Assembly (NCBI RefSeq): GCF_047276495.1
Contig: NZ_CP178543.1
Coordinates: 6,572,001 to 6,636,000 of the forward strand
Direction: 5' to 3'
Length of the DNA: 64,000 nt
Origin: Capilliphycus salinus
Lineage (GTDB): Bacteria > Cyanobacteriota > Cyanobacteriia > Cyanobacteriales > Microcoleaceae
Of the stretch, positions 46,409 through 55,725 are shown one piece after another (positions within the stretch are counted from its first letter, which is position 1; the number at the start of each line of letters is the position of its first letter). A program made the translations under genes and the position numbers. The notes below the pieces were generated by a model that made no database searches, was not told where the DNA came from, and saw only the letters and a list, made by a program, of their open reading frames with translations.

Positions 46409-48115
46409 TTAAATTCCACTGGTCGCTTTGGCAATGGGCATCCGCCACCCCGTCCCAAAAGCGCGATCGCTAATTTTTAATCCTGGAGGTGCTTGGCGTC
46501 GTTTAAATTCTGCCCGCATGACTAATTTTACCACTTGTTGAACAATCTCAGAATCATGTCCGGCTAGAATAATTTGTTGAACCGATTCGTGCTTTTCAAT
46601 TAACCGATGCAAAATATCATCTAAAATCTCGTAAGGGGGAAGGGAATCTTGATCGACTTGACCGGGTTTGAGTTCGGCGCTGGCAGGTTTTGTTAATATA
46701 TTATTGGGGATAATTTCTTGTTGATGGTGTTGATTGAACCACCGACAAATCGAATAAACTCGCGTTTTTGGTACATCCGCAATTACCGCTAATCCACCGT
46801 TCATATCGCCATACAACGTACAATATCCCACCGCCATTTCGGATTTATTTCCCGTCGAAAGTAACAGATGACCAAACTTGTTAGAAATTCCCATTAATAA
46901 TGTTCCCCGAATTCGGGATTGAATATTTTCTTCGGCGACTCCGAATTCTGTTCCTGAAAACACGGGTTCTAAGGCGATATCAAAGGCTTTCATCGCCTCA
47001 GCAATGGCTAAAGTTTCCGTATTAATTCCCAAATTTTCCGCCAATTCTAAGGCATCTTTAACCGAATGATCGGAACTGTAGGGAGAGGGCATTAACACCC
47101 CCAAAACGTTCTCTTTACCCACCGCTTCCGCTGCGATCGCCGCCACCAACGAAGAATCAATTCCTCCGCTTAACCCCAATACCACTTTAGAAAAACCGCA
47201 TTTTCGCACATAATCCCGCACGCCCAAAACCAACGCCAACCAAATTTCTTCATCCTCACTTTCAGGATATAAAGCTTTAGAATGTTCGGTCGAGTTAACC
47301 GTTGATGTTATTAAATCTTGCTTGGCAAAATTATATTCAACCACCGCAAAATCAGCCTTAAATCCAGCCAAACCCCGGATTAATTCCCCCGTTTTATTAA
47401 AAACCAAACTAAACCCATCAAAAATTAAATCATCATTTCCCCCAACTTGATTCGCATAAATAATCGGGGTAGAATAACGTTTGGCACTGTATCCGACCAT
47501 CGCTTGACGGAGTTTTTGTTTGCTGGCTTGGTAGGGAGAAGCGGACAAATTTACCACCAAATCAACCTCTTTCTCCGCCAAAGCTTTCATCGGATTACAA
47601 GCATAGTTTTGTTTGCCCCAAAATTCCTCGTCATTCCATAAATCCTCACAAATTGTTACCCCAACTTTTAAAGATGAGGTAGCATTAGATAAGGTGAAAT
47701 ATTCGCTCTGTTTTCCGCCTTGAAAATAACGATCTTCGTCAAAGACATCGTAAGTCGGCAGCAAACGCTTCTGAAAAAACTGCTGAATTTTCCCCTGATG
47801 AATTAAGGCGGCGCTATTAAATAACGGCTTTTCACCCTGTTTTTCAAACTCGGGATTGGGTTCTACCGTTCCCACCAAAACCGCAAGTTCTGGGGGTAAT
47901 TTTTCGGCTAAAATTTGCAGTTGGGCGATCGCCGCCTCGATAAAACTGGGGCGGATCAGCAAGTCTCTAGGCGGATAACCCACCAAAGCCAATTCTGTGG
48001 TTAAAAGAAGATGACAACCCGCTTCCGTGGCTTGTTGGGCGACGTCGAGAATGCGTTGGGCGTTTCCGGTAATATCGCCGACGGTGGGATTGAGTTGTGC
48101 GATCGCAATTTTCAT
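46409..48115 (-). CDS. nadE: Glutamine-dependent NAD+ synthetase
   Basis: 568 aa from the ATG that begins MKIAIAQLNPTVGDI, the normal family start; upstream codons lack support. The N-terminal nitrilase-type glutaminase has its nucleophile in VGVTICEDLW near residue 155; the C-terminal synthetase has the PP-loop GLSGGIDSSLVAAIAAE near 305. Makes NAD from deamido-NAD, glutamine and ATP. Typical length for the two-domain form. Confidence 0.95.
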   Translation of the reverse strand: MKIAIAQLNPTVGDITGNAQRILDVAQQATEAGCHLLLTTELALVGYPPRDLLIRPSFIEAAIAQLQILAEKLPPELAVLVGTVEPNPEFEKQGEKPLFNSAALIHQGKIQQFFQKRLLPTYDVFDEDRYFQGGKQSEYFTLSNATSSLKVGVTICEDLWNDEEFWGKQNYACNPMKALAEKEVDLVVNLSASPYQASKQKLRQAMVGYSAKRYSTPIIYANQVGGNDDLIFDGFSLVFNKTGELIRGLAGFKADFAVVEYNFAKQDLITSTVNSTEHSKALYPESEDEEIWLALVLGVRDYVRKCGFSKVVLGLSGGIDSSLVAAIAAEAVGKENVLGVLMPSPYSSDHSVKDALELAENLGINTETLAIAEAMKAFDIALEPVFSGTEFGVAEENIQSRIRGTLLMGISNKFGHLLLSTGNKSEMAVGYCTLYGDMNGGLAVIADVPKTRVYSICRWFNQHHQQEIIPNNILTKPASAELKPGQVDQDSLPPYEILDDILHRLIEKHESVQQIILAGHDSEIVQQVVKLVMRAEFKRRQAPPGLKISDRAFGTGWRMPIAKATSGI

Positions 48116-48257
48116 CATCAATTTCTGAGGTAGCTTTTTACTCAAGTTTACTACTACTCAGAAATTATTTCTCGATGGAATCGGTAGAGAGGAAATGATT
48201 TGGATTTCAAAAGGTGAGGCGTGAACGATTGATCGCCGACATCTTCACGACTACATA

Positions 48258-48581
48258 TTAATTGGTGCCGTAAGGATCGCGACAAAATTCATATGTGACC
48301 TCAAAATTTTCTCCTCGCTCGTTCGCTTCCTCTCTGAGAAGTTCGATATGATCTTGACGTTGATCTTTAGCCGCTAAACGAGTGGTTCCAGCCGAAACAG
48401 CTTCTTGAGTTTCACCCCCAATTTCATATTCATAATGACAAACATACTGAGTTTTTGTTCTTTGAGCATAGGAGGGTAAAACCGTAGCTTCTTCTTCGGG
48501 TCGGTTGACTTCTGCTAAGGCGGGCGCAGTCAAACCGAGGGCGATAAAACTAAGGGTAATACCACTGAGAAACCTATTCAT
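48258..48581 (-). CDS. Small secreted hypothetical protein
   Basis: 107 aa with AAGGAG before ATG 48581. Signal peptide (LSGITLSFIALGLTAPALA) then a mature domain of about 85 residues with two cysteines (YVCHYEYEI and YEFCRDPYG). Probably periplasmic. No family recognised. Confidence 0.7.
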   Translation of the reverse strand: MNRFLSGITLSFIALGLTAPALAEVNRPEEEATVLPSYAQRTKTQYVCHYEYEIGGETQEAVSAGTTRLAAKDQRQDHIELLREEANERGENFEVTYEFCRDPYGTN

Positions 48582-48817
48582 AATAGTCTCCTTAAATGAA
48601 AAATTTGTGCTTTTATTACTATCTATCTTAGATAAGTTTAAAGAAAGGTTAATCCTTCCGACGGTAGAACATTCTCATTTTGATGGGATTAATTTCCTCA
48701 GAGCGTTCAAAAGCAGTCTCATCCAAAATATCCAGCAGATGTATTTCTATTGGCTGATAATCGCTGAGATCGAAACTAAATCTAACTGAAGCTAAACATT
48801 CATCAAGTCTATTTTGA

Positions 48818-48943
48818 TATGATATCCGGTTAATTAATGCGTGTTATGGGGCGGGGCGGGTTTATGTCAATCTCGGAGTAGTCGTAAACATCAATGCAGA
48901 ACCCGCCCCTACATTTAAGATTATTAATTAGTCGGACATGATA
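48818..48943. mobile_element. MITE-like element, copy A
   Basis: 126 bp. Ends TATGATATCCGGTTAATTAAT and, on the complement, TATCATGTCCGACTAATTAAT (split here: they agree at 17 of 21 positions), giving terminal inverted repeats. The interior holds a GGGGCGGGTTTAT...GAACCCGCCCCTAC hairpin. No coding capacity. Identical to copy B. Confidence 0.7.
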
Positions 48944-49101
48944 GAAGTTATTGATGGGAAAACATCAATTAATTCACCAGGCGCACCCCAGTATCGGTGT
49001 AGGGGCGGGTTCTCAATAGATGTATCATTTATCACAGATAACTAATGTAAACCCGCCCCGGTGTCCGGTGTCCGGTGTCGGTGTGGGGGGGGTTTATGTA
49101 A

Positions 49102-49227
49102 TATGATATCCGGTTAATTAATGCGTGTTATGGGGCGGGGCGGGTTTATGTCAATCTCGGAGTAGTCGTAAACATCAATGCAGAACCCGCCCCTACATTT
49201 AAGATTATTAATTAGTCGGACATGATA
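49102..49227. mobile_element. MITE-like element, copy B
   Basis: 126 bp, identical to copy A throughout by eye and 284 bp downstream of it in the same orientation. The identity implies recent duplication or conversion. Confidence 0.7.
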
Positions 49228-49514
49228 TGAGAAAAATAAAAACCCGTTTTTGCGTAGGATGACAGTCCTCGGGGCGATTATTGGAGGGATTAACCCGAAT
49301 CGACTCATAAATTCTTTCTGAAGCAATAGGCGATCGTCGGTTGAAACCGATTAAAATTTAGTAAGATATTGACGGAGTTTTTTTAGCGGTGAGTCGCTCA
49401 ATTAACGAGGGATTTTAAACCCTTATTGTAACTTAATCAACTTAATCCTGATCAAACAGCAAATATACTATTCGTAAAACTAAACTTTTGTACTCTATTC
49501 TGCGAGGTAATTTA

Positions 49515-50492
49515 ATGACAGTTGGTATTCAAAAAAAATTTAACTTTGTATTAATCCTGTTGGGCTTTTCGTTTCCCCTGCTTTCCGCGAGTCCCGCCAA
49601 CGCACAAACCTGTACAGAAGCAGAAATTCAAGCCAATATCGAACAATTTGAAGAAGTTAACCGACTTTACGATCCTCCCTATGGAAACGTTCTCCGATGC
49701 GGAAAAAATGCGGTTCAACCTTTAATTGTTACGGTATTAGACCAAAACAGTAGCAGCAAAGTTCGCCGCATTGCTGCCTTTGCTTTGACCACCATTAAAG
49801 ACAGTTCGCCCGAAACCATTAACGCTTTAATTCAAGTTGTTCAAGATCGACAGGAAGATGCAGATGTTCGCCGAAATGTTGCCTTTACTTTGGGTAAAAT
49901 TGGGGAAAATTCACCGGAAGTAATAAAAGCGTTAATTGGGGAAGTTGAAGACAAACAAAATCCTGTGGGCGTTCGCAGTATGGCGGCTTTTGCATTAAGA
50001 GAAATGGGTCAGGGTTCGCCCGAAGATATTGAAGCATTGGTAAAAATTTTAGAGAATAAACAGGAAAATCCAGAAGTTCGGGTTTATGTGACGGGTGCGT
50101 TGAGGGAAATGGCGAAAAATTCACCAGAAGCGGTTGCCGTTTTTATTGACGTCCTCGAAGATCAACAGGATGATGTAGAAATTCGCAGCCATGCGGCGAC
50201 GGCGTTAACAGAAATGGGTCACAGTTCATCAGAAATTGTTGACGTTTTGGTTAATGTGGTGAAAAATCCACAGGGAAATTTAGAACTTCGTAGCTATGTA
50301 GTTACTCTTTTAGAGGCGATTAGTTTTAATTTAATTGTAGAAGAAGATCAGATGCCCCCACAACAATTTAAGCAATTAATTCAAGCGCTACAGCCCGTCT
50401 TAGATATTCAAGATGAGGAGTTATTATTACCGACACGGCTAAAAGATAATCTCTACACTTTGCAGTCGAGAATACAAAGAAAGAAAATATAA
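49515..50492 (+). CDS. Secreted HEAT-repeat protein
   Basis: 325 aa from ATG 49515, which has GAGG 7-8 bases upstream. A signal peptide (FVLILLGFSFPLLSASPA, cut near ANAQ) is followed by a Cys-containing N-cap (TCTEAEIQANI...NVLRCGKNAVQPLI) and about six HEAT repeats spaced about 32 residues apart, each with VR..AA.AL..MG-type cores (DVRRNVAFTLGKIGENSPE). Exported, likely a protein-binding scaffold. It is a paralogue of the N-terminal half of the next gene. Confidence 0.82.
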   Translation: MTVGIQKKFNFVLILLGFSFPLLSASPANAQTCTEAEIQANIEQFEEVNRLYDPPYGNVLRCGKNAVQPLIVTVLDQNSSSKVRRIAAFALTTIKDSSPETINALIQVVQDRQEDADVRRNVAFTLGKIGENSPEVIKALIGEVEDKQNPVGVRSMAAFALREMGQGSPEDIEALVKILENKQENPEVRVYVTGALREMAKNSPEAVAVFIDVLEDQQDDVEIRSHAATALTEMGHSSSEIVDVLVNVVKNPQGNLELRSYVVTLLEAISFNLIVEEDQMPPQQFKQLIQALQPVLDIQDEELLLPTRLKDNLYTLQSRIQRKKI

Positions 50493-50535
50493 TTTCAGTC
50501 GTCTAAGCCGAAATGAATTTCCGGGATGAAAGTCA

Positions 50536-50630
50536 TATGATGTCCGGTTGATTAATGCGTGTGAGGGGGTGGGACGGGTTTATGTAAATCTCTTAGTAGT
50601 CGCTAAAGATATTGTATAAACAGCCCCGAC
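50536..50630. mobile_element. MITE-like element, copy C (decayed)
   Basis: Left end TATGATGTCCGGTTGATTAAT is preserved and the interior (ACGGGTTTATGTAAATCTCT) aligns with copies A, B and D, but the right terminal repeat is missing. Lies between the two HEAT paralogues. Confidence 0.55.
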
Positions 50631-50757
50631 GCTATTTTTTAGCAAGGGATTAAAACGTCTTTTTATAACCCAATAAACTTGACCCCCGCGAAACAGCGAG
50701 TATACTGGAAACACGACTTCACACTCCAAAGCTGTTTTCTCAGGAAATTCTATAGCT

Positions 50758-52443
50758 GTGGATATCAAGAAAAACATCAACTTTTTTGCATTCATCCTGT
50801 TAAGCTGTTTGTTCCCGTTGCTTTCTGCAAGTCCCGGCTGGACTCAAACCTGTACAGAGACAGAGATTAGGGCGAATCTTTTGAAATTGAAAGGTTTGCC
50901 GCCTGACCCTTCACACCCTTCAAATCAGAACATTCTCCAATGTGAAAAAGATGCGATTCAACCTCTAATTTCTATTGTTCAAAATAAACAGGATGATTCA
51001 GAGGTTCGTAGAAATGCAGCTACAGCTTTGGGTCAAATTGGAGAAGGTTCACCCGAAGTTGTCCAGGCTTTGCTAGCAGTCCTCAACGATAAACAGGATA
51101 ATTCAGAGGTTCGCGGTAATGCAGCTTATGCTTTGGGTCAAATTGGGGAAGGTTCACCCGAAGTTGTCCAGGCTTTGCTGGAAGTCTTCAAAGACAAACA
51201 GGATGATTGGGAGGTTCGTGATAATGCAGCTTCTGCTTTGGGTCAAATTGGAGAAGGTAAACCCGAAGTAATCAAGGCTTTGCTGGATGTCTTCAACGAT
51301 AAACAGAATGATAAATACGTTCGCAACATTGCAGCTTATGCTTTGGGTCAAATTGGAGAAGGTTCACCCGAAGTTGTCAAAGTTTTGCTTGGGGTTGTTG
51401 GGGATAAACAGGATGATTCAGAGGTTCGCTTTAATGCAGCTTATGCTTTGGGTCAAATTGGGGAAGATTCACCCGAAGTGGTCAAGGCTTTGGTTGGGGT
51501 GGTTGGGGATAAACAGGATGATGCGGAGGTTCGCGACTATGCAGCTTCGTCTTTGACACTAATATACTTCTACCTTTATAAGGAGGCAGATAACCTCTCT
51601 ATCCAAGAATTAGAACAATGGATTGAACTATACAAACCTGTTTTAGCAGTTGAGGATATCGATGAAATAAGGCGTAGTAACCTGAGACAAAATATTAATA
51701 ATCTAGAGAAGAAGTTGCAACAGAAGAAAGAGTCTCAGATTCTCCAAATAATTGGGTTGGCTATCTTGCTTCATGTTTTATTCTGGACGGGTTTAATTTT
51801 CCTCTATCCCAAATCCCCGCAAGTGCGAGCGACTTTTTTCTGGAATCCGAAAGTTAGAAAGATTATTGGGTTGTGGTACGTTGGTTTGGCGTTAACTTGG
51901 GTGCCGTTTCTACGTGAGAGGTTGTTTGAACCGTTTCGAGAATCGCTCCTTTCTGATGCGGATTTAGAAAACTTTAACCCTCAAACTTATTTGGCAAAAT
52001 CTCCAGTTCAACACGAAGCTTCGGGGGAGATTCAACCGTTAAATAAGGCTATTCCTGAAATTAACGGTCAAATTCTTTTAGTTGGAGAATCGGGTTTAGG
52101 AAAATCGATGTTTTTACGTCATTTGGTGCAGTCTTCCGAAGGAATTGTTGTTTATCTTCCTGCATATAAATGTGATGGTGGCGTAATAGCGGCGATTCAA
52201 GAGAAACTAGATGATTATGTCAAACAAGATCCAAATTTTCTGCAAAGTTTGATTTATCATCGTGCAATTGATATTTGTATTGATGGACTCAACGAAGTGA
52301 CGCCGGACACCAAAGCAAATCTTATCAAATTTGTGGAGTCGAATTTCAAGACAAATATTATTATGACCACTCAACCCAACTGGACTCCGCTTTCAACAGC
52401 AATGTTCAAAATTTATACCCTTCAACCCCTCACCAATGAATAA
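50758..52443 (+). CDS. HEAT-repeat membrane protein with truncated NACHT-like NTPase domain
   Basis: 561 aa; GTG 50758 start. A signal peptide (FFAFILLSCLFPLLSASPG) precedes seven HEAT repeats (about 65-290, nearly identical units ALGQIGEGSPEVV) and then a membrane helix (ILQIIGLAILLHVLFWTGLI) near 330-350, with a second hydrophobic stretch near 375-392. The C-terminal part is a STAND-type NTPase start: Walker A LVGESGLGKS near 445 and Walker B IDICIDGLNEV near 512. It stops soon after (PLTNE); reading on past TAA gives VKQFILDR, the expected continuation, so CAA probably mutated to TAA, and a terminator follows. The gene is thus probably truncated. Confidence 0.8.
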   Translation: MDIKKNINFFAFILLSCLFPLLSASPGWTQTCTETEIRANLLKLKGLPPDPSHPSNQNILQCEKDAIQPLISIVQNKQDDSEVRRNAATALGQIGEGSPEVVQALLAVLNDKQDNSEVRGNAAYALGQIGEGSPEVVQALLEVFKDKQDDWEVRDNAASALGQIGEGKPEVIKALLDVFNDKQNDKYVRNIAAYALGQIGEGSPEVVKVLLGVVGDKQDDSEVRFNAAYALGQIGEDSPEVVKALVGVVGDKQDDAEVRDYAASSLTLIYFYLYKEADNLSIQELEQWIELYKPVLAVEDIDEIRRSNLRQNINNLEKKLQQKKESQILQIIGLAILLHVLFWTGLIFLYPKSPQVRATFFWNPKVRKIIGLWYVGLALTWVPFLRERLFEPFRESLLSDADLENFNPQTYLAKSPVQHEASGEIQPLNKAIPEINGQILLVGESGLGKSMFLRHLVQSSEGIVVYLPAYKCDGGVIAAIQEKLDDYVKQDPNFLQSLIYHRAIDICIDGLNEVTPDTKANLIKFVESNFKTNIIMTTQPNWTPLSTAMFKIYTLQPLTNE

Positions 52444-52478
52444 GTTAAACAGTTTATCCTTGATCGCAGCATTATCAT

Positions 52479-52511
52479 AAAAACCCAGTTTCTCAGAGAA
52501 AGCGGGTTTTT
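52479..52511. terminator. Bidirectional hairpin terminator
   Basis: AAAACCC (52480-52486) pairs with GGGTTTT (52504-52510), with TTCTC/GAGAA inside the loop and T-runs on both strands. It separates the truncated HEAT/NTPase gene from the convergent rubredoxin gene. Confidence 0.8.
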
Positions 52512-52527
52512 GAAGTATCTATAAACA

Positions 52528-52689
52528 TTAATTCATGGGTTTAAAATCGTCTTTCCCCACCCCACAAACCGGACAAACCCAATCCTCGGGAATATCATCA
52601 AATGCTGTTCCGGGTTCTACTCCTCCATCGGGATCGCCTTTTTCGGGATCGTAAACATAACCGCATACTGTACACTTATATTTTTTCAC
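52528..52689 (-). CDS. Rubredoxin
   Basis: 53 aa from GTG 52689, with GGAGA about 13 bases upstream; the frame is short and easy to miss. Both zinc/iron-binding knuckles are present (CTVCGYVYDP and CPVCGVGKDDF), as is the expected EDWVCP. It is a small cytoplasmic one-electron carrier with a single Fe(SCys)4 centre. Unlike cyanobacterial RubA, it has no C-terminal membrane helix, so it is not the photosystem assembly form. Partner unknown. Confidence 0.92.
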   Translation of the reverse strand: MKKYKCTVCGYVYDPEKGDPDGGVEPGTAFDDIPEDWVCPVCGVGKDDFKPMN

Positions 52690-52797
52690 GATTTAGTTAG
52701 TCTCCAGTGTTTTCCTCTAGAATAAAATATTAACAAAAACTCCTGTTTTCCTCATCTTTCTAAGGGAATAAGTAAACTCACAAAAATCAATAAAGAA

Positions 52798-52919
52798 GAT
52801 GATGTCCGGTTGATTAATTCTATTTTGAGGTGGGGCGGGTTTATCTCAATCTCGGAGTAGTAGTAAAGATATTGTAGAACCCGCCCCTACGAATTATTAT
52901 TGATTAGTCGGATATGATA
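52798..52919. mobile_element. MITE-like element, copy D
   Basis: About 122 bp with left end GATGATGTCCGGTTGATTAAT and right end ATTGATTAGTCGGATATGAT. Interior GGGGCGGGTTTAT...GAACCCGCCCCTAC hairpin as in copies A and B, with several differences. Lies between rubredoxin and the MATE gene. Confidence 0.65.
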
Positions 52920-53000
52920 TAACCCGTTGGTTGTTTTGCTTGAGGGCGCTCATCCCAACAACGGTTTTTTATTGAATGATACTTCTTCCCGACTTAATTT

Positions 53001-54437
53001 TTATCGGGGAGTTTTATCTTTAATGTCTGAAAGATTAACGGTGGGTTTTTCTGAGGGTAAAATAGCCGGAGGTTCGGATGGTTCATCTACTTTCAAACTG
53101 CAAGAACGACGAGTCCAAATAATTGCGGTTATACCTACAATCAGATTGGAGATACAGGCGGCTGCAAAAATCCCGTTTAAGCCAAATAACCAACTCCCCA
53201 AATAGGCTAAAGGTACATATAAAACTACCATTCGAGATAACGTTAACATAACAGCCGGAAAGGGTTTTCCGAGACCGTTAAAGGCAGCACAAGCCACCAA
53301 GAAAATACCATAGGTTCCGTAACTAATCGGTACAATTGATAAATAACGGGTGGCGGTTTTCAGAACTTGGGAGTTCGTATCAAATAAAGTGACAATTTGG
53401 GCGGAAGTTGCTGCTAATACAGCCGCGAGTAAAACCCCGAAGCCGATACAAAATAAATAGGAAAAATGCAAAGACCGATGAACCCGTCCGTAGAGTTTAG
53501 CACCCCAGTTTTGACCAACAAACGGCCCGATTGTTGCCGAAAGTGCCATAAATGCAATTAAAGCAAAAGATTCAACCCGAGAAGAAATCCCAAATCCGGC
53601 AACAGCTTCGGGACTATAACTGGCTAATAAACTGGTAATAATTCCAATGGAAATTGGGGTGATCATATTAGTCGAAGCCGCAGGTAAACCGACATATAAA
53701 ATCTCTTTCCAGCAGTCCCAACAATTTCTCAGACCCGTTAGACTCCAGAGAATCATCCGTTCTCGAAAATGGAGTATAATTAAAGAGGCAATTAACGTTA
53801 GAGAACGGGCGATAACTGTGGCTAGCGCCCCCCCTTTTAAGCCCAAACTGGGAACGAACGCCCAACCAAAAATCAACACGGGATCTAAGGCAATATTCAC
53901 GATAGCCGCAAAGGTCATAATTAGACTGGGGATTTTGGTATCTCCTGCGGCACGAATTGCGCTATTTCCCACCATTGGAACGACTAAAAAAATCATGCCG
54001 GGATACCAAATTTGCATATAATCCCGAATATAAGGCATGACTTCGGGTCCGGCGCCCAACAGTTTAAATAAAGGGTCAATTGTTGCCAGTCCGATGAGAA
54101 TAAAAACACCGACAATTAACAGAGATAATGTTAAACTGTTGGTGGTTAATCGTTGCACGCGATCGCGATCGCCTTCACCAATAGCGCGAGAAATGACCGA
54201 AGACGCGCCGGTTCCCAGTCCCAACGCCAAACTTCCCATGACCATAACAACCGGGAAAGTAAAACTCATCGCCGCGAGTTGGGTGGTTCCCAATTGACCG
54301 ACAAAATAGGTATCGGCTAAATTAAAAGCAATCACCGAAAAAACGCCCCAAACCATCGGTAAAGTCAGGGCGAGAAGTTTGAGTCCGACAGAACCTTCTG
54401 TGAGGTTATATTTGCGAGTAGGGGTAGATTTGGACAT
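53001..54437 (-). CDS. MATE-family multidrug/Na+ antiporter
   Basis: 478 aa with about 12 hydrophobic helices in the pseudo-repeated MATE order (LALTLPMVWGVFSVIAFNLADTYFVG at the start, quoted in part). GTGASSVISRAIGEGD and the mid-protein PAASTNMITPISIGIIT are typical. Probably exports organic cations or drugs across the cytoplasmic membrane. C-terminal tail is hydrophilic. No regulator adjacent. Confidence 0.88.
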   Translation of the reverse strand: MSKSTPTRKYNLTEGSVGLKLLALTLPMVWGVFSVIAFNLADTYFVGQLGTTQLAAMSFTFPVVMVMGSLALGLGTGASSVISRAIGEGDRDRVQRLTTNSLTLSLLIVGVFILIGLATIDPLFKLLGAGPEVMPYIRDYMQIWYPGMIFLVVPMVGNSAIRAAGDTKIPSLIMTFAAIVNIALDPVLIFGWAFVPSLGLKGGALATVIARSLTLIASLIILHFRERMILWSLTGLRNCWDCWKEILYVGLPAASTNMITPISIGIITSLLASYSPEAVAGFGISSRVESFALIAFMALSATIGPFVGQNWGAKLYGRVHRSLHFSYLFCIGFGVLLAAVLAATSAQIVTLFDTNSQVLKTATRYLSIVPISYGTYGIFLVACAAFNGLGKPFPAVMLTLSRMVVLYVPLAYLGSWLFGLNGIFAAACISNLIVGITAIIWTRRSCSLKVDEPSEPPAILPSEKPTVNLSDIKDKTPR

Positions 54438-54762
54438 AAACTCTAATCTAAATAAAACTGATTTGGGCGCGATAAATCCACCTGGGTCTGTTTGTTAATA
54501 TAACTGCGATCGCCAGTATTTCGCATTCAAACTCAGTTAACGCCCCTCGGAAACTTTTAAAACTTTTCGGAAGACAGATGACAAACGTGAGAATTTGTGC
54601 ATTTTGAACTGGAGAGTTAAAAGTTATAATGTTATTGAAATTCATCCCGATCAATCAGTAGAAATACTGTCTTAATTTCTATCTTTCGGGAGTGAAATAA
54701 ACCGGATCATTTGTGCTTAAATTATAGATTATGCCTCATCAGGGCAGAATAGGAGATTGGTT
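54438..54762. other. Divergent intergenic region upstream of cyanophycinase
   Basis: About 325 bp between the divergent MATE and cyanophycinase genes. An AT-rich stretch at 54600-54730 probably contains the cphB promoter, but no hexamer pair stands out. Confidence 0.5.
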
Positions 54763-55608
54763 ATGACATCGAATCAACATCAAGGACAGTTAGTGATTAT
54801 TGGAGGCGCAGAAGACAGAGAAGGGGAGTGTAAAGTCTTACGAGAGTTTGTGCGCTGTGCCGGTGGAATTGATGCCAAAATAGTGGTGATGACGGTGGCC
54901 ACTGAGTTACCCCGAGACGTGGGAGATGACTACATTCGAGTGTTTGAACGTTTGGGGATTAAAAATGTTCGGATTATTGATACAATTGCCCGAGAAGATG
55001 CAGAAACTTCGACGGCATTAGAGGCAATTAACAACGCTACAGGAGTCTTTTTTACGGGAGGAGATCAAGCCCGAATTACAGAAATTCTCAAAGATACCGC
55101 TTTGCATGAAGTCTTATTAAAAAGATACAGCGAAGGGTTAGTTGTGGGTGGCACCAGTGCGGGTGCGAGTATGATGTCTGAGAACATGATTTTAGAAGGA
55201 GAAGGACAGACCCATCCTCGAATTGAAATTGTGGAAATGGAAGCAGGAATGAGCTTTTTTCCCGAGGCTGTTATTGACCAACATTTTGCTCAACGGGGAC
55301 GTTTAGGACGCTTGCTGACTGCGGTGGCGAGACATCCCGATTTAATTGGAATAGGGATTGATGAAAACACCGCTATTGTGGTGCGAGATCATCATTTTGA
55401 AGTGGTGGGAGATGGCAGTTGTACCGTTGTAGACTTGAGTGAAATCAGCCATAATAATATCGGAGAACTGTTAAGAGATGAAGGTTTGGCTTTGTGTGGA
55501 ATCAAGCTTCATATTCTGCCCGAAGGATATAAATTTGACCTAAAAAACCGTCAGCTTTTAACTAATAACCAAGCCGTTAATACACCCGAAATGGCAGTGG
55601 CGAGTTAA
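54763..55608 (+). CDS. cphB: Cyanophycinase
   Basis: 281 aa from ATG 54763, with AGGAG 7 bases upstream. Peptidase S51 family: the nucleophile Ser lies in GGTSAGASMMS near residue 132, with the preceding FFTGGDQARITE and downstream EMEAGMSFFPEAVIDQHF. It degrades cyanophycin (poly-Asp-Arg) to beta-Asp-Arg dipeptides. The usual neighbour cphA is not in the window. Length is normal for the intracellular enzyme. Confidence 0.93.
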   Translation: MTSNQHQGQLVIIGGAEDREGECKVLREFVRCAGGIDAKIVVMTVATELPRDVGDDYIRVFERLGIKNVRIIDTIAREDAETSTALEAINNATGVFFTGGDQARITEILKDTALHEVLLKRYSEGLVVGGTSAGASMMSENMILEGEGQTHPRIEIVEMEAGMSFFPEAVIDQHFAQRGRLGRLLTAVARHPDLIGIGIDENTAIVVRDHHFEVVGDGSCTVVDLSEISHNNIGELLRDEGLALCGIKLHILPEGYKFDLKNRQLLTNNQAVNTPEMAVAS

Positions 55609-55641
55609 ACCCTCAACTGAGAATTTGATGTCACCTGTCTA

Positions 55642-55684
55642 ATCCCCCCTAGCCCCCCTTTCAAAGGGGGGAACGAAGGGGGAT
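55642..55684. repeat. CCCCCCT palindromic repeat
   Basis: ATCCCCCCTAGCCCCCCTTT then CAAAGGGGGGAACGAAGGGG: a hairpin with a stem of 9-10 bp between the convergent cphB and manganese catalase genes. Same family as the repeat between rppA and rppB; probably also terminates transcription. Confidence 0.78.
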
Positions 55685-55725
55685 AAAAGAGGTGAATTTA
55701 GGTTAAAAAGCCGGAGAATGCCAAA

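Larger units (their letters stand above)
48582..49514. other. Repeat-rich intergenic region
   Basis: About 930 bp without a convincing gene. It contains two identical MITE-like copies (48818-48943 and 49102-49227), a GGGGCGGGTT palindrome between them (48999-49059), and GGTGTCC heptamers near 49061-49081. Confidence 0.7.

Noticed and set aside
52927..53205. 92-codon plus-strand frame
   Set aside because: It overlaps the C-terminal end of the well-supported MATE gene on the other strand and has no ribosome site.
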